Of a stretch of 64,000 bases of DNA, positions 10,686 through 23,400 are shown piece by piece. The notes beneath the pieces are model-generated. The model was not told the origin of the DNA and did not search any database. It worked only from the letters and a program-made list of their open reading frames with translations. The translations under genes were made by a program, and so were the position numbers. The DNA lies in NCBI GenBank assembly GCA_039583875.1, contig CM077150.1:48808261-48872260 (forward strand), given 5' to 3'. Each line of letters opens with the position of its first letter. Position 1 is the first letter of the stretch. The DNA comes from Platanthera guangdongensis. Lineage: Eukaryota > Streptophyta > Magnoliopsida > Asparagales > Orchidaceae.

Positions 10686-11485
10686 ACATGTAATTTATCA
10701 CAAGACTCAAACAAGAGCGGGGTTAAAAAATATACCTCCCTCAATGAGTGAGGGGAGAAGAGATTCCACGCGGAGACGGAGACTTGGCGATTGTTGGGTA
10801 CGGAGAAACCCTAATTTGGAGAGGACTTTCGAGAAATTTCATCCCTTGAGTCGAGGAGCAGTGCCAAAAATCAAGAAAACAAAACGATTAGTTGTTACAA
10901 TAGGGGCAGAAACTTGGATCCATAAAAATATACGCAAATTGGAGCACAATTTTGCAAATGTATGGTCAAGCAAATAAGAATAAAGAGGGGGAACGAGAAA
11001 ACCTTATCCAAGGAGATCAAATCTGGGCTTTAAATCTGAGTAAAGGAGAAAAATGAGAAAACCCTAGGCTCTCTCTTGAAATCACCGGCCAAGAGGCCGT
11101 GAAAATAGGGGTGATGTTGCTGCCCTAGGAGAGGAGGCTGCCACGGCTTGGGGAGGAGAAGAAGAGGGCTGTTGCAGGCCATTGGAGGAAGGGAGAAGTA
11201 GCTGCTGGCGGCGGCGGCCATGGAGGGAGGAGCCGAAGGAGGCGATGTCGGCCATGGCAGGAGAAGCAGGGGATGCCGGCAAAAGCATGAGGAGGGCCAG
11301 GAAGAGGCGTCGGCGCCTGAAGCAGGAGAAGGCGGAGAGGTTGGAGCGGCGGGCTGGAGTCGGGCATCGAGAGGGATGCGGGAAGGTTTGCAGGAAACCC
11401 TAGCCCGAGCGGGTTTTACGTTGCAATTGCGGGAGAAATAGAAGAGGGGGAACTGGCTCGGGTTATAAGGGGGGAGTAATTTAGG

Positions 11486-11532
<47 letters not shown>

Positions 11533-11564
11533 CATTATATCTATATAGGAACCGGGTTGTTACA
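10686..11564 (-). repeat. Probable gypsy-type LTR (minus strand)
   Basis: Read on the minus strand, the segment begins TGTAACAACCCGGTTCC at 11564, a start typical of plant Ty3/gypsy LTRs and similar to the TGTAACATCC start of element T. It then has a trinucleotide microsatellite, a TTATAACCCGAGCC block that could be a TATA region, and a GC-rich leader with short frames. The left end is uncertain and I found no 5-bp duplication of the right flank GAAGC. The GC-rich frames at 11030-11440 have no recognisable product. Confidence 0.35.
11487..11534. repeat. (ATT)n microsatellite
   Basis: About 16 tandem ATT/TTA triplets inside the probable gypsy LTR, with one interruption near the right end (ATC). 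Confidence 0.9.
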
Positions 11565-12250
11565 GAAGCTCTCACGAAGGCACTTATTCAACGTTATGAT
11601 CACTGATACTGTGGAAATATGATCAAACACCATTGCGGGGTCCGCTAGATGGGCTCCTTTGACTCTTACGTGGATGAATTTATCAAGTTGGTCACTTACG
11701 CACTGGGTTTTCCTTCAGACCCCTTTTTGGGCTATTATATGCATGACTTACAATAACATATCCGAGCTCACCTCCGCACCCTTCATCCCTCCACCGTCAA
11801 CCAAACCTTGGACCTTTTCCTCCTTGTGGAGGACAAATTTTTCAAGACCTTCGCGGGCCCTCATTCTACCTCTCCTCCATCCAAGCCCTCTACCACCGGT
11901 CATTTGCCCGTACTCATAAACCTCCAACACCACCACTGCCTCTTCCTCGTCCACCCATCATGCCTCCATGCCCCAACCATCTTATCTCCACTCACCTCCT
12001 TTTCAACCAATAGTATCACGACTTGCAGTGTAAAAGCTTGTGCTTTCAATGCAAACAATCCTGCTCTCCTACTCATGATTGTCCTGTCAAAGAGTTCCAC
12101 GCCATTATTGGTGATAACTTGGGGGAGATTGGCATAGTTGCTTTTGACGTTCTTGAGAGCACTGATGCACCAGCAGAAAACGCCCTGAGCACCTCCACGG
12201 CTGCCACTCCATGGACGTACCGATCCTATTCGAGTGCGGCACATTGACCT
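11565..12250 (+). pseudogene. Ty3/gypsy gag relic (Q)
   Basis: Plus-strand relic of a gypsy gag. Frames read EALTKALIQRYDH, then MGSFDSYVDEFIKLVTYALG and a segment ending LFLLVEDKF, which match the order of the gag capsid region. A knuckle-like SLCFQCKQSCSPTHDC follows at 12025-12075, comparable to the CFxCxxxxSPGHxC knuckle of such elements. Several stops and frame changes are present. No protease, RT or integrase follows: the sequence passes straight to an LTR-like tail. Confidence 0.6.
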
Positions 12251-12339
12251 TGGGGTCAAGGTCGATTTCGAGGCAGGATATATTATTACGTGCACGCGGC
12301 GACAACAACATAGAACATTTTATTTTATCTTGATCATTT

Positions 12340-12621
12340 TTACTTCTATATTTTGTAGGGATAATGTGGTAAATTGTATGCGAGTCTCCCTCCCTTTATA
12401 AGGAGGAAATTAATGAGTTCTGACATTTTTTTGATCATTAGGGTCTTGGGTCTCGCATTTGGAGAGGGACTTCTAGGAGGAACCAACCTCCTAAGTTTAG
12501 GCACGAGTATCCCTCATGATTTGTATCTAGTTTTCAAGTTCTATTGCAGTCAATTTTTGTATTTGTAACATACCCCCTTCTATGAGATGAATAATATTAG
12601 ATTACTCTTTTTTTCCCAACA
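12340..12621 (+). repeat. Probable 3' LTR tail of the gypsy relic Q
   Basis: Contains a TATA-like CCCTTTATAAGG (12393-12404) and a tail GATGAATAATATTAGATTAC ending in CCCAACA at 12621, as at the end of an LTR. The start is not resolved. Confidence 0.35.
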
Positions 12622-13347
12622 AACACAATTCAGTTAACTTCCATCTTTGAATAATTGAGTTTTCCCATAAATGTGTTCACGTTCAAGTCATCATTCTTTA
12701 TCTGACTTAGATTATGGTTTGATACTAGCAAGAACTGGCAAGTTTCCTTCTTACAAAAAGATCGCTCATTTTTCTAGTCCATGTATTTAGTATCATTTAG
12801 GAAAATCATTTTACTAGTGTTTACGTCCATTGTTCAAACAAGCCCGATAACACGATTATCACAATCAAAAGATCTAATGAGAAAGACAAACATTATGATT
12901 ATATTAAATTTTCTTCTAGCAAACCTTTCCCATCTTGTATGAACTTATTAGGAAGTAATCATCGAGAGAAATATACGCAACACAAAATGATAGACCACAC
13001 CACTAGAAGCAATTTTTATTAGGAAACACTAAGAAGTGAAAAGCCACAATGCCGCCGGCCTACAATTCACTCTAATAATATTGGTGCAAGTTTTTCTCCT
13101 CATGTTTGCCCAATTTTAGGGATTATAATACAAAGATAAACGTGGTTCAAAATACCTTTATTTGGGTGTAAACCCATTTACTTGGCATGATCTCTTTCAA
13201 GATAAAGTTGGAAGTGTTTTACCTCTATAACCATAATTGAGGTAGACATACACATCCCTGCATCTAGAATCACTTTTCACTGTCTCCTTTACCAGTCTGT
13301 GCCATAGAACTTTGCAAGGAAACAACACCGGTAACATCGTCGATTTA
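12622..13347. other. AT-rich stretch without a recognisable gene
   Basis: No frame, repeat or element end recognised. If the formin gene extends upstream, this is probably intron of that gene. Confidence 0.4.
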
Positions 13348-13550
13348 GGCTGCGTTTGGGGCGGCTTATCGCGGCTTATTTGCTCCGGTGAGGTTGGACA
13401 AAAATGTCATTGTCATATTAAAATCTTATGCCCCAAACTAGTTTCTTTTTTTAATAACGGTAGTAACAATATCATGCTAAACATACAAGGATGTTTTTGT
13501 CCAACCTCACTGGAGCAAATAAGCTGCGATAAGCTTTGCCAAACGCAGCC
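13348..13550. mobile_element. MITE copy 1 (PIF/Harbinger-like)
   Basis: 203 bp bounded by inverted repeats starting GGCTGCGTTTGG. The arms are similar over about 50-80 bp (GCGGCTTATTTGCTCCGGTGA on the left, its complement on the right). Flanked by the 3-bp duplication TTA (13345-13347 and 13551-13553), the target type of PIF/Harbinger MITEs. It is non-coding. A second copy of the family lies at 38174-38375. Confidence 0.85.
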
Positions 13551-13553
13551 TTA

Positions 13554-14419
13554 AATGAATGCCAATTTTTTTTCACATTTGCTTCAGCTACGGTTTATCC
13601 TTCAACAACAACGGGATTTCTACAATTAAAACCAATGATCGGGTGCGACTTATGTTGAAATTACAAAATTTTGCAGTCTACTAGAGTCTTGCAGCTGAAG
13701 CAAGAATTGAAAGGTTGTGTACGTTGTGATTATTCTGATGGCTAAAGTACGGAGTGGATGCTATTTATACAATCCGAATGAGTTGGTTTGTTCAGACCAG
13801 CATTTCAATGAAAATGACCTAACACAAGCCCCACTTGATAGAGATGGAGTAATAGTTTGGACATTTTGAAGTTGTGCTTATCACTTGTTTATCTGATAGG
13901 AAAAATTCTAATATTCTTTTGTTTGATCAAACGGTTAAAAATATGTAGTAATACTTGCGAAAGATAGTGTTATCACTAAAGCATTCATAAGCAAGGATTG
14001 CAGATAGATGATTCACAATGCCAACCTTAAATAGTTGGGAATCTCGGGATAACAGTTAATGTTAATGAAGATAATGTTTCTAACTTCTTAGTGATTCAAG
14101 AAAAAAATGTTGTTTGCGGTTGTGAGAGGGACCACATGCTGTGCCACATGTATTGTATGCTATTATACTAAAGTGTATAGAAAATGTCAAAGCATTACAA
14201 TGAATGGGCATCTTCGTCCTAAGTCTCTGTTTACTTGTTTTCCATTCAAACTTACTTCCAAGTATTTTTTTTTGTTTTCTGCCATTATGCAATCAAAGTT
14301 CACATTTAAGTCGCATAGGTTTATTTAATATTTGTTTGGAGTTTTTCTTTCTATTTTAATTTAATTTTACTTGGCATTTTAGATGCATGTGCTGACATTC
14401 TTCTGCCATTGTACATCAG
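13554..14419. other. Presumed formin intron, upstream of the first visible exon
   Basis: AT-rich sequence ending in a splice acceptor (TTGTACATCAG) at 14409-14419. No FH2-coding exon was found between 12622 and 14419, although the class II formin family has coding sequence immediately upstream. Those exons are therefore probably left of this window, or lost. Confidence 0.45.
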
Positions 14420-14491
14420 GTCCTTGCTTCAAGGTCTCCACATCTACTGGATTTCCATGAAGATTTTATTAGCCTGGAAGCGGCATCAAAG
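14420..14491 (+). CDS. Formin exon a
   Basis: 24 codons from [12 protein letters not shown] to SLEAASK, phase 0 at both ends. Acceptor ACATCAG before it, donor G|GTCCAA after it. The 75-bp intron (14492-14566) is open in the exon frame, so an ORF finder reads through it, but formins continue directly from EAASK to IQLK, which supports splicing here. Confidence 0.85.
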
Positions 14492-17400
14492 GTCCAATCC
14501 TTTTTCACTATGTTCAATGGTCTTGCATCATATAATTTTGATAGTGCATTAGGCATTACTTCACAGATACAATTGAAGACTTTAGCTGAAGAACAACAAG
14601 CAGTGGTCAAAGGATTACAGATGGTTGAGAAAGAGATGGTTGCTTCAGAAAATGATGGGCCAGTATCTGAGACATTTTGTAAGGTATACAACCTTATTTT
14701 AGACATCTATTTGGCAAACTTATCTAAGTTGTGCTTTCTTTATTTAGAACCTTCTAATCAGTATATTCATATTTCAGATCTTGTTTCTCAGTAGAACAAT
14801 TAAGTAAATATTTTCTCAGTTTCTTTGTTTGCATTCATGTTCCCTTTATACTATCTTGCTCAATTTCTATCTATTACATTCTATTTAGACTTTGAAGGAT
14901 TTTACTGCGGTTGCTGGAGTCGAAGTTCGGTCTCTAACAGCACTTTATATTGCGGTGGTATGGTAGTGAAATTTTTTATTTTGTAATGAATCAAATCGAT
15001 TGATTTTGTGATTATAATATTGGATTAGGATATACCTATGTTTCTCCTCTTTGTTTCTTATAGGGCAAAAATGCTGATGGCCTTGCCCTTTATTTTGGTG
15101 AAGACCCTGCCCGCTGCTCCTTTGAACAAGGTAAGCTTTCTATTTTTTTAATTAACAATAAATATCTTTAGATCGCATCCTGTTAAAATATGGTATAATT
15201 CTATTATAATTCCTCAGCATGTGCAAACTATTTCCTTTTATGTTTTGCCCTAAGGGTCAGTGATAAGAATCAAAATTGGAGAATTGGAATTTAGTCAAAT
15301 ACAAATTCTATGAGGAATTGAAATTGAGATTAATTTCAATTATGCTCAATTCTAATTCTCATGTGAATTGAAATTGTATTGAATTTCAATTTTATTGTTT
15401 GGCCGAAGAACAAAATTTAGTCATAGGAATTGGAATTAACCAATTTCATTATTCGATTGCAAGAAAATGTATTCAAATTAGAATATTGAAAGTATACATA
15501 AATTAAATATATTGATTTATATATTAAATAAAATGATAAATTTTGAATTTACTAATTTTATGTGAAAATTATCATGTTTGGTAATCTACCACTACAACGG
15601 AAAATGAGCCTCTGGTGTAACGTGAATAATATCAATATTACCGCTCCTTTTAATTTTTGAATTAAATGAAATAAAAAGTACTGGCAGAGCCCCATGCACT
15701 AGTGCTAGTATATGAATAAATATATATGTTTTCGTTTTTGAAAAGTACCAATTCTATGATAACAGATTTTGAAAAGAAGATTGTAAAAATAAAATTTGTA
15801 AGCATATAGTTTAAGAAATAGTTACAAAAAGGGGCTTATTATTCTGATTAGGGTTTCTTCTGCGTTATATATAGCCTACAATTTATATATTACAACACTA
15901 CTCCTCAAGATTGGTGAAAGATATTCACTATGTCCATCTTGTTACAACCTCTGGTCATATCCTCTGAATTAAGTCCCTTGGTCAAGCAATCTACTACCTG
16001 ACACTTGGTCGAGACGTGACTCAATTCCAGTAGCCCACTAACAAGCTTTTCCTTTATGAAAAATCTATCAATCTCTATATGTTTGGTTCGATCGTGTTTG
16101 ACTGGATTATTTGCGATACTGATTGTTGACTGACTGTCACACTACAACTTCATCTTATCTCCTTGATCCAACTTCAGCTCCACAAGCCATCTATTTCAGT
16201 CACAGAAGTTCTGCAACCCCTAATGTCATGGCTATATACTCTGCATCTGCTGTCGATTTATCCACTACTGACTATTTCTTACTCCTCCAGGAAACCAGGT
16301 TACCTCCCTCAAATATTCAATATCTTGAAGTTGAGCTCCTATCATCCACACGGCTTGCCCAGTCGGAGTCACAGTAACCCTCAATCTTCATGTGCCCTTT
16401 CCTTCTGAACTTCAGTCCCTTGTCAGGAGCACTCTTCAAGTACCGCAGAACCAATTACACTGCATCCATATGACCCTTTTGTGGGTCATGCATGTAGCGG
16501 CTCACCACGCTCACAACAAAGGAGATTTCCGGGCGAGTGTGGTTCAAGTAAATCAAACTCTTGACTAGCCTTTGATACATCTCACGATCCACTTGTTCTC
16601 CGGCCTCTGCACCCAGTTTTTACTTCTGATCGATTGGTGTCGTAGCAGGTTTGCACCCCAATATCCTTGTTTTTGTGGGAAGGTCCCAAGCATATTTCTT
16701 TTGGGAAAGGACTATCCCCTCTACCTCATAAACGATCTCAATTCCAATGAAATACCTAAGATGACCCAAATCCTTCACTTCAAACTGCTTGCTTAGAGCC
16801 TCCTTGAGGCGGCCATTCTTTTGTTTATCATTTCCTGTGATGATCATATCATTCACATACACCGCGAGCATGGTAGTGTGACCTTCATTCTGCTTGAAAA
16901 ACATTGTGTGATCAGCGTTTATCTATTAATAACTCATTCTAATCATTACCTTCTTGAACCTGTCGAACCATGCACAAGGTGACTGCTTTAGACCATAGAG
17001 AGACTTCTTCAAGCTGCAGACTTTGCCTTCTGTCTTGGCCATCCCAAACCCTGGTGGTATCTATATGTACACCTCCTTTACTAGATCTGTAACATCCGTA
17101 AAATTTGACGCAAAAATTTATTTAAATTGTAGGATCAAGTCGCGACGGATTTTGATCGAATCAGCGCGTCGCCAAAGTACAATGTTACTTGCCTAAAAGG
17201 TCGCATTTGTTAATTTGTAATTTATCTCAGTTATAGTGGTAGTGAGACACCTTTTATATTAGTAGCGATGCGCGGCAAAAAAAAATTTGTTTATGTTCAA
17301 AGGCATTAGTGTAGAGTGGGTTGTGTATAGCAAGAATTATCAGTTTTGGGTGGAATTAGGGGTGTCAATAGCAAGCCTCACCCTTTTCCTCTAGCGGTTA

Positions 17401-20400
17401 TTTTTTCAAGCCCGCACTATGCCGATAGGTTAAAACCCGCTCGCCTGTAAACTTTAATCCTGTAACCCATGCTCACGGGAGAAAACCGCAAGCCGTTTCT
17501 CCGTGGCTTCCGTCTCCCGCAAGCGACGAACAGCAGCATTCGCTGCCCTACCGCCGCTCGTTCCTCACTCCATTTCTCAGCGTAAGCTCGTCCTCTTTCC
17601 TCTACGGGCGCCGGTGAGTGCTCTCCTTCCTTTTTTTGTCGTGGAAGAACCGGTTTCAACCCTAATCGGTGGAAACAAGAGTGCCAAAGTTCGTTTTGGT
17701 TCCGGTGAGTTTTGTTCCTCTCTTGTCTCCATTTCTTCGTGTAAATCCTTCTAGTTGGAGGTTTATTCTATAATAATTTCTCATTTTCTTTTATTGCCAT
17801 AGGTAGGGTTTGGAGTTCGTTATCCACCGCGAATTTGGAGTTGGTTGTGAGCCTTAATCACTCCCACGTAGAAGTGTTGCTTGGATTGCAGATTTTGGTG
17901 GCCTCGAGGCAAGGCTTCGGAAGTTCGCAGTGGTCAGTTTCTCCTTCGGAAAGGCAAATATCGTCACGCCGAGTGTACGAGCGTCGCACCACCACTGTAA
18001 GGAATTCTAATTCTTGTTAGTTAGACGTATCAAAGAATTATTTTTGTGTTACACAAGTGTAAATTTCGTACATGCACTATAACTATGTCTAGATAAGTGC
18101 GACAGTCGGAAAACTGTCGCGGAAGTAGTTGAAGGCCATCACCCCCTTTCCAAGATTCGAATAGTCAGATCATGTAAACAATGTTAGGCACGAAACTTTT
18201 TATCTAATTTAGGGCGTGAATGTCCCTTCTAGTCGACCACAAAAAAATCAAGGGTCTCTCAGTAGTACACAAAGCGATGTCCCAAGCAGAGTAGCATTAG
18301 ACCGAAAAAGGGTCAGTAAGCACGCATAAGTATCCTCGTGCTTGGTAGAGGCGCACTACCTTTCTCATAGGGCATATGGAATCCTATGAGTAGTAGAGTC
18401 TTGTGAGTTTACTCCCCTTTAAGACAGTTAGTAGATTCGAGACCGTGTCCGTGCGACACCAGAACAATTGAGTTCGTCAGATGGTCTCAGGTCGTCAGAT
18501 TTCAGTTGCGCGTTAGGAGCTACTCTGCCTGGAGTCTTTCAAGTAGAAGTGCGGAATAGAAGCCACCTAGAACTTAAGCATAGACCTAACGTGAGACAGC
18601 GCACTAGTTAGTGAACGTCGGGACTTGGGTAAATAGAATGAAAGTTCATGAATGTAGAACGAGTAGGTATGTTGACCAGGAAGCATTGTAAACACATGCA
18701 TATCATCTAGCATAAAGATTTTAAAGAACAAAACTATTTTTCAAAAGGGCATGCATTCATCATTTAAGAAAAAGTTTTTTTAGTGTCACTAGGAGGTGTT
18801 ATTTTTCCTTACTCTGACCCCTCGTGGACAATATTTTTTACAAGTGACCCAGGTGGGAAACTACGCCTAGGATGAGCATCCTTGCGGTGTCAGTTTGTAG
18901 TTGTTTTCACTTTTCAGTTCACTTTCTTTCAGTATACACCTGTAATCTTGGATATTGTATTTGGCTAATGTTTGGAAGTTCATGTATCAGATTGGTTATG
19001 TTAATTCATGTTTTCAGTACTTTCATTTTAATTCATGTTTAGAGGCTCAGTGAATCCAGTGTACAAGTATGTGTTTACCTTTAGTTTTCCTTCATAACTT
19101 CCGTTGTAAGTCTAAAAATTTAAGCAGTTTCTGCTTTATAGCTGCTGTGTACTAGTTTTGATACTGTTTTCTTGTTCTCTTTGTATTGCTGACCCGGCCG
19201 GATGACTGATTATTGTAAAACTGGGAAGGGGTGTTACAAATTAGTATCAGAGCCAGGTTTAGGATCCCTGGACCCAAGAAGCATTCACAGAGCCATAGGA
19301 GTGTGTAAGAGTAAATACTTGTTAGTAGAGTATTTAAGTTGCGTCCTAGCCCTAGCTTTTCGCAAGAGTACAAAATAAATTGTTAAGCCAGATTTCACAG
19401 ATGCATGATAAACAATCATATTTCTTTTATATGTTCTATCAGGCACCACGAGTCAGTGAACCGGGTGAATCTTCACGTCAGGACCCTGCTCCTAACGCGA
19501 CTATGGGAGATGTTGTTGTGCCACAGATGCCACCAGTTCCAGCAGCTCTAGAGGGCACTGACATAGCGTCCCAGATTGCCAAGGCGGTCACTGTAGCCTT
19601 GATGGAGTTTCAGAGAGGACTGGTTGCAGGGTTTCCAGCTCCAGTACAAGTACCAGCCCCTGCACCAGCTCCTGCACCAGCACCCGTGGAGATGACCCTG
19701 GAGCGCTATTTGAGGAACTTTAGATAGCTTCAACCCTCAAACTACAGTGGGGAGGAGACCCCGATGGCCACAGACGATTGGATAGTAAACAACAGAGACA
19801 TGTTAGACGTAATGGAGTGCCCGGAGAACAAAAAGGTTCCTCTGGCAATTTTCCTCCTCCTAGGTAAGGCAAAGGTCTGGTGGGACAAGTACCGGACAGA
19901 TGACCCCGCAGGTAAATCGTCGTGAAAAATTCCTCTTATTCTAGGAAGTGATTCGTTCTTTATAAATGATATGACCATGCCTTTGGCCAGGTCGTACGTC
20001 AGACATGTTTACTTGGGGAGAGTTTTCAAGAGCCCTTGCAAATTGGTTCGTGCCTCCTTCCGCACGACGAGGTCTCCAGGAGAAATATCTTAGGCTTTTT
20101 CAGGGGGACAAGACTGTTACTGAGTACGAGCGAGAGCTTACCCATCTGCCTCGATATGCGGGCGTGATGCAGGGAGATCAGACTGAGAAGTGCAGCTGCT
20201 TTGTGGACGGCTTGCGTGACTCGTTGAGGCAGCCGTTGATGATCATGGTCAACGCAGACTACAGGAGCTTAGTGGATATGGCTCGCTGGTTGGAAGCTGA
20301 TCAGCAGAAGGTACAGAAGCGAAACATTTCGCACGAAGCGGTCTCAGGATTCGCATCAGCCGCAACAGAGCAGGAATGACCGAGGGAAGAACTGGAACAA

Positions 20401-23400
20401 GAAGCAGAAGCCCGATGCTAAGAAGAGTGGTCAGTCTGGAGACAGGAGCAAGGACTACCCCACTTGTCCCAAGTGTCATCGTCGACATCCAGGAGAGTGT
20501 TTGGCCAGCGCAGGCGTGTGTTATAAGTGTCGGCAACCTGGACATATAGCTCGCTACTGTCAGGAAGTTGGTACGAATCAGTCGAAGTACTAGGTTGGTG
20601 GCTCAAGCAGAGTAGACAAGGGCAAAGCGTTGATGATCACTGACGGGAGACCGCAGCAGGGTCGAGATTTAGTGCAGCCCAGAGCGTATGAGCTTGGTCA
20701 GCAAGAGGCAAAGGATCAGGAGGATGTAGTGACTGGTAAGTGTTTGAATTTGCTTAACAAGTTTATTTAATCCTCTGTAGTGACACTCTCTTCATCTTTT
20801 GTAAATCATTCATGTAGGCATTCTTATGATTCGTAATTTATCCTGCAAGATTCTGTTTGATACGGGCGCCTCGCACTCGTTCATCGCAGAATCTCTAGTG
20901 CGTAAGCTGAATTTAGAAGTCTTTCCAGAGGCAGTACCGCTGGAAGTCATGATGTCGAATGGATCCCTTCTGCAAACCAGAGATTAGTGCAGGGTACCAG
21001 TGCAGTTTGGTGATACCAAGATTATCGTAGAGGCCTTGCAGCTTCCTATTGTTGGTTTTGTTCTGATCTTTGGAATGGACTGGCTTTCGGCAGTCAACGC
21101 CAGGATTGACTGTAGGGAGAAGCAGATACAGTTTGAGGGCCCCAACCAGACTGCATTTACCTTCCAGGGCTTGAAGGGAGTGGTGAAGATGATCATCTCC
21201 TCGGTCCAAGCTCGGGGGTGCATTTTGAAGGGTTGTGAAACTTTCTTAGTACTGATGAATGCAGAGGCTAAGGCTGACTTGTCGGAGGTACCAGTGGTGC
21301 AGGAATTTCCCGATGTTTTCCCGGAAGAGCTCCCTGGTGCCCCTCCAGATAGAGAGATTGTGTTCCCGATAGACCTACATCCTGGGGCTCCACCGGTAGC
21401 CAAATCCCCCTACCGGATGGCTCCAAGAGAACTAGCGGAGTGAAGAGCCAATTGCAAGAGTTGCTTGATTTGGGCTTTATACGTCCCACTACTTCACCTT
21501 GGAGTGCTCCAGTGCTATTTGTGAAGAAGAATGATGGAGTCTGAGACTGTGTATACACTACCGTGAGTTGAACAAATTGACAGTAAAGAATAAATATTTG
21601 ATTCCGATGATTGGTGATTTGTTCGACCAATTGGTGGGTTCATGCACTTTTTCCAAGTTAGATCTGAGGTCGGGCTACTATCAGTTGAGGATTCGAGACG
21701 TGAATGTTCAGAAGACGGCCTTCAGTACCAGATTTGGGCACTTCGAGTTCGTGGTCATGCCGTTTGGGCTGACCAATGCCCCTTCAGTTTTTATGGACCT
21801 GATGAACAGGGTTTTTCGGTAGTACTTGGACCGTTTCGTTATCATCTTTATAGATGATATCTTGGTGTTCTCAAAGAGTACAGAAGATCATGTCGCACAC
21901 CTCAGGATTGTATTGAGCACCCTCAGGAAGAACCAGCTGTATGCCAAGTTTACAAAATGTGAGTTCTGGCTTTCAGAGATTGCATTCTTAGGCCATGTCA
22001 TCAGTCAGAAAGGGGTTAGTATTGATCCAAAGAAGATAGTGGCCATTAAGGATTGGCTAAGACCGACAAAAGTCTCAGTGGTTCGCAGCTTTTTGGGTTT
22101 AGTTGGTTACTACAGGAGATTCATCAGAGATTTTTCAAAGATAGCCTTACCACTGACTTTCCTCACCAGGAAGGGTAAGGGCTTGGAATGGACAGTTGAG
22201 TGCGAGTTGGCTTTTGAGGACTTGAAGGGCAGGTTGATGACCGCACCGATCTTGAGTTTACCTTCAGGGCCTGACGGGTTTCAGATTTATAGCGATGCGT
22301 CTGGTCGGGGTTTGGGCTGTGTTCTCATGCAGCATGGAAAGGTCGTAGTCTATGCCTCGAGACAGTTAAAGGTTCATGAGAGGAATTATCTCGTGCATGA
22401 CTTGGAGCTTGTAGCAGTCATATATGCTCTGAAGATATGGAAACACTATCTCTATGGAGTTCGTTGCGAGATCTTCACTGATCATAAGAGTCTCAAGTAT
22501 ATCTTTAATCAGCGGGAGCTCAATTTGAGGCAGCGCAGATGGTTAGAGTTCTTATCGGACTACGACGTAGACATTCAGTACCACCTAGGAAAGGCGAACG
22601 TTGTAGCTGATGATGCCCTTAGCCGTAGAGGTTCGTGTTTCTTCCTTCTCACTCAGCAGAATGAGTTAGTGCGGGAACTGGAGAGACTGGACAACATCCT
22701 TATGCCACGTTGTTGTTTTGGTTCTGCAAAGTTGAGTTGGATGAAGATTACATGTGACATTAAGGATAAAATCAGGACAGTTCTACCCTTGGATGCAAAG
22801 ATGGCAGAGATTTGGATCTCAGTGCAGACGGGTCAGAAGGAGAGATTCACTATTCAGGACGATTTGTTATTGCATGATGGCAGGTGTGTATCCCCGATGT
22901 TAGTCACCTTCGCGAAGACATTCTATTTGAGGCACACATTTCCAGATATTTTATACATCCGGTCAGCACGAAGATGTATGCGGATCTCAAGAAGGTAGTC
23001 TGGTGACCAGGCTTGAAGGGTGATGTTGCTGATTATGTATGGAAGTGCGAGACTTGCAAGTTAGTTAAGGCCGACTGCCAAAGGCCTGGAGGCAAGTTGC
23101 AGCCACTTCCCATTCCTGAGTGGACTTTTGAGGATATATCCATGGATTTCATCCTCGGTCTTCCAAGATTGCAGAGTGGGAATGATTCCTTATGAGTTAT
23201 GGTGGATCGGCTCTCTAAGGTCGCCCACTTTATTCCTCTTAGCAAGACGGATCAAGGTCCGAAACTGACACCGTTATACATAGACGAGATAGTTCGACTT
23301 CACGGTGTTCCCAAGACTATTGTTTCAGACCGAGATGGCAGGTTTACCTTCAGGGAGTGAAGATACGTTCAGGAGCGGTTGGGTACCAAGTTACATTTCA

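Noticed and set aside
11030..11440. GC-rich open frames on both strands, resembling a gene start with TATA
   Set aside because: They lie in what is probably a gypsy LTR leader, overlap in three frames, and have no recognisable domain.
14510..14794. Continuous 94-codon frame across formin exon b
   Set aside because: It includes intron sequence on both sides; formin similarity and GT-AG sites place the exon at 14567-14683.
17503..18020. Open frames in the LTRs of T (repeated at 24652-25169)
   Set aside because: They are duplicated simply because the LTR is duplicated and have no recognisable product.
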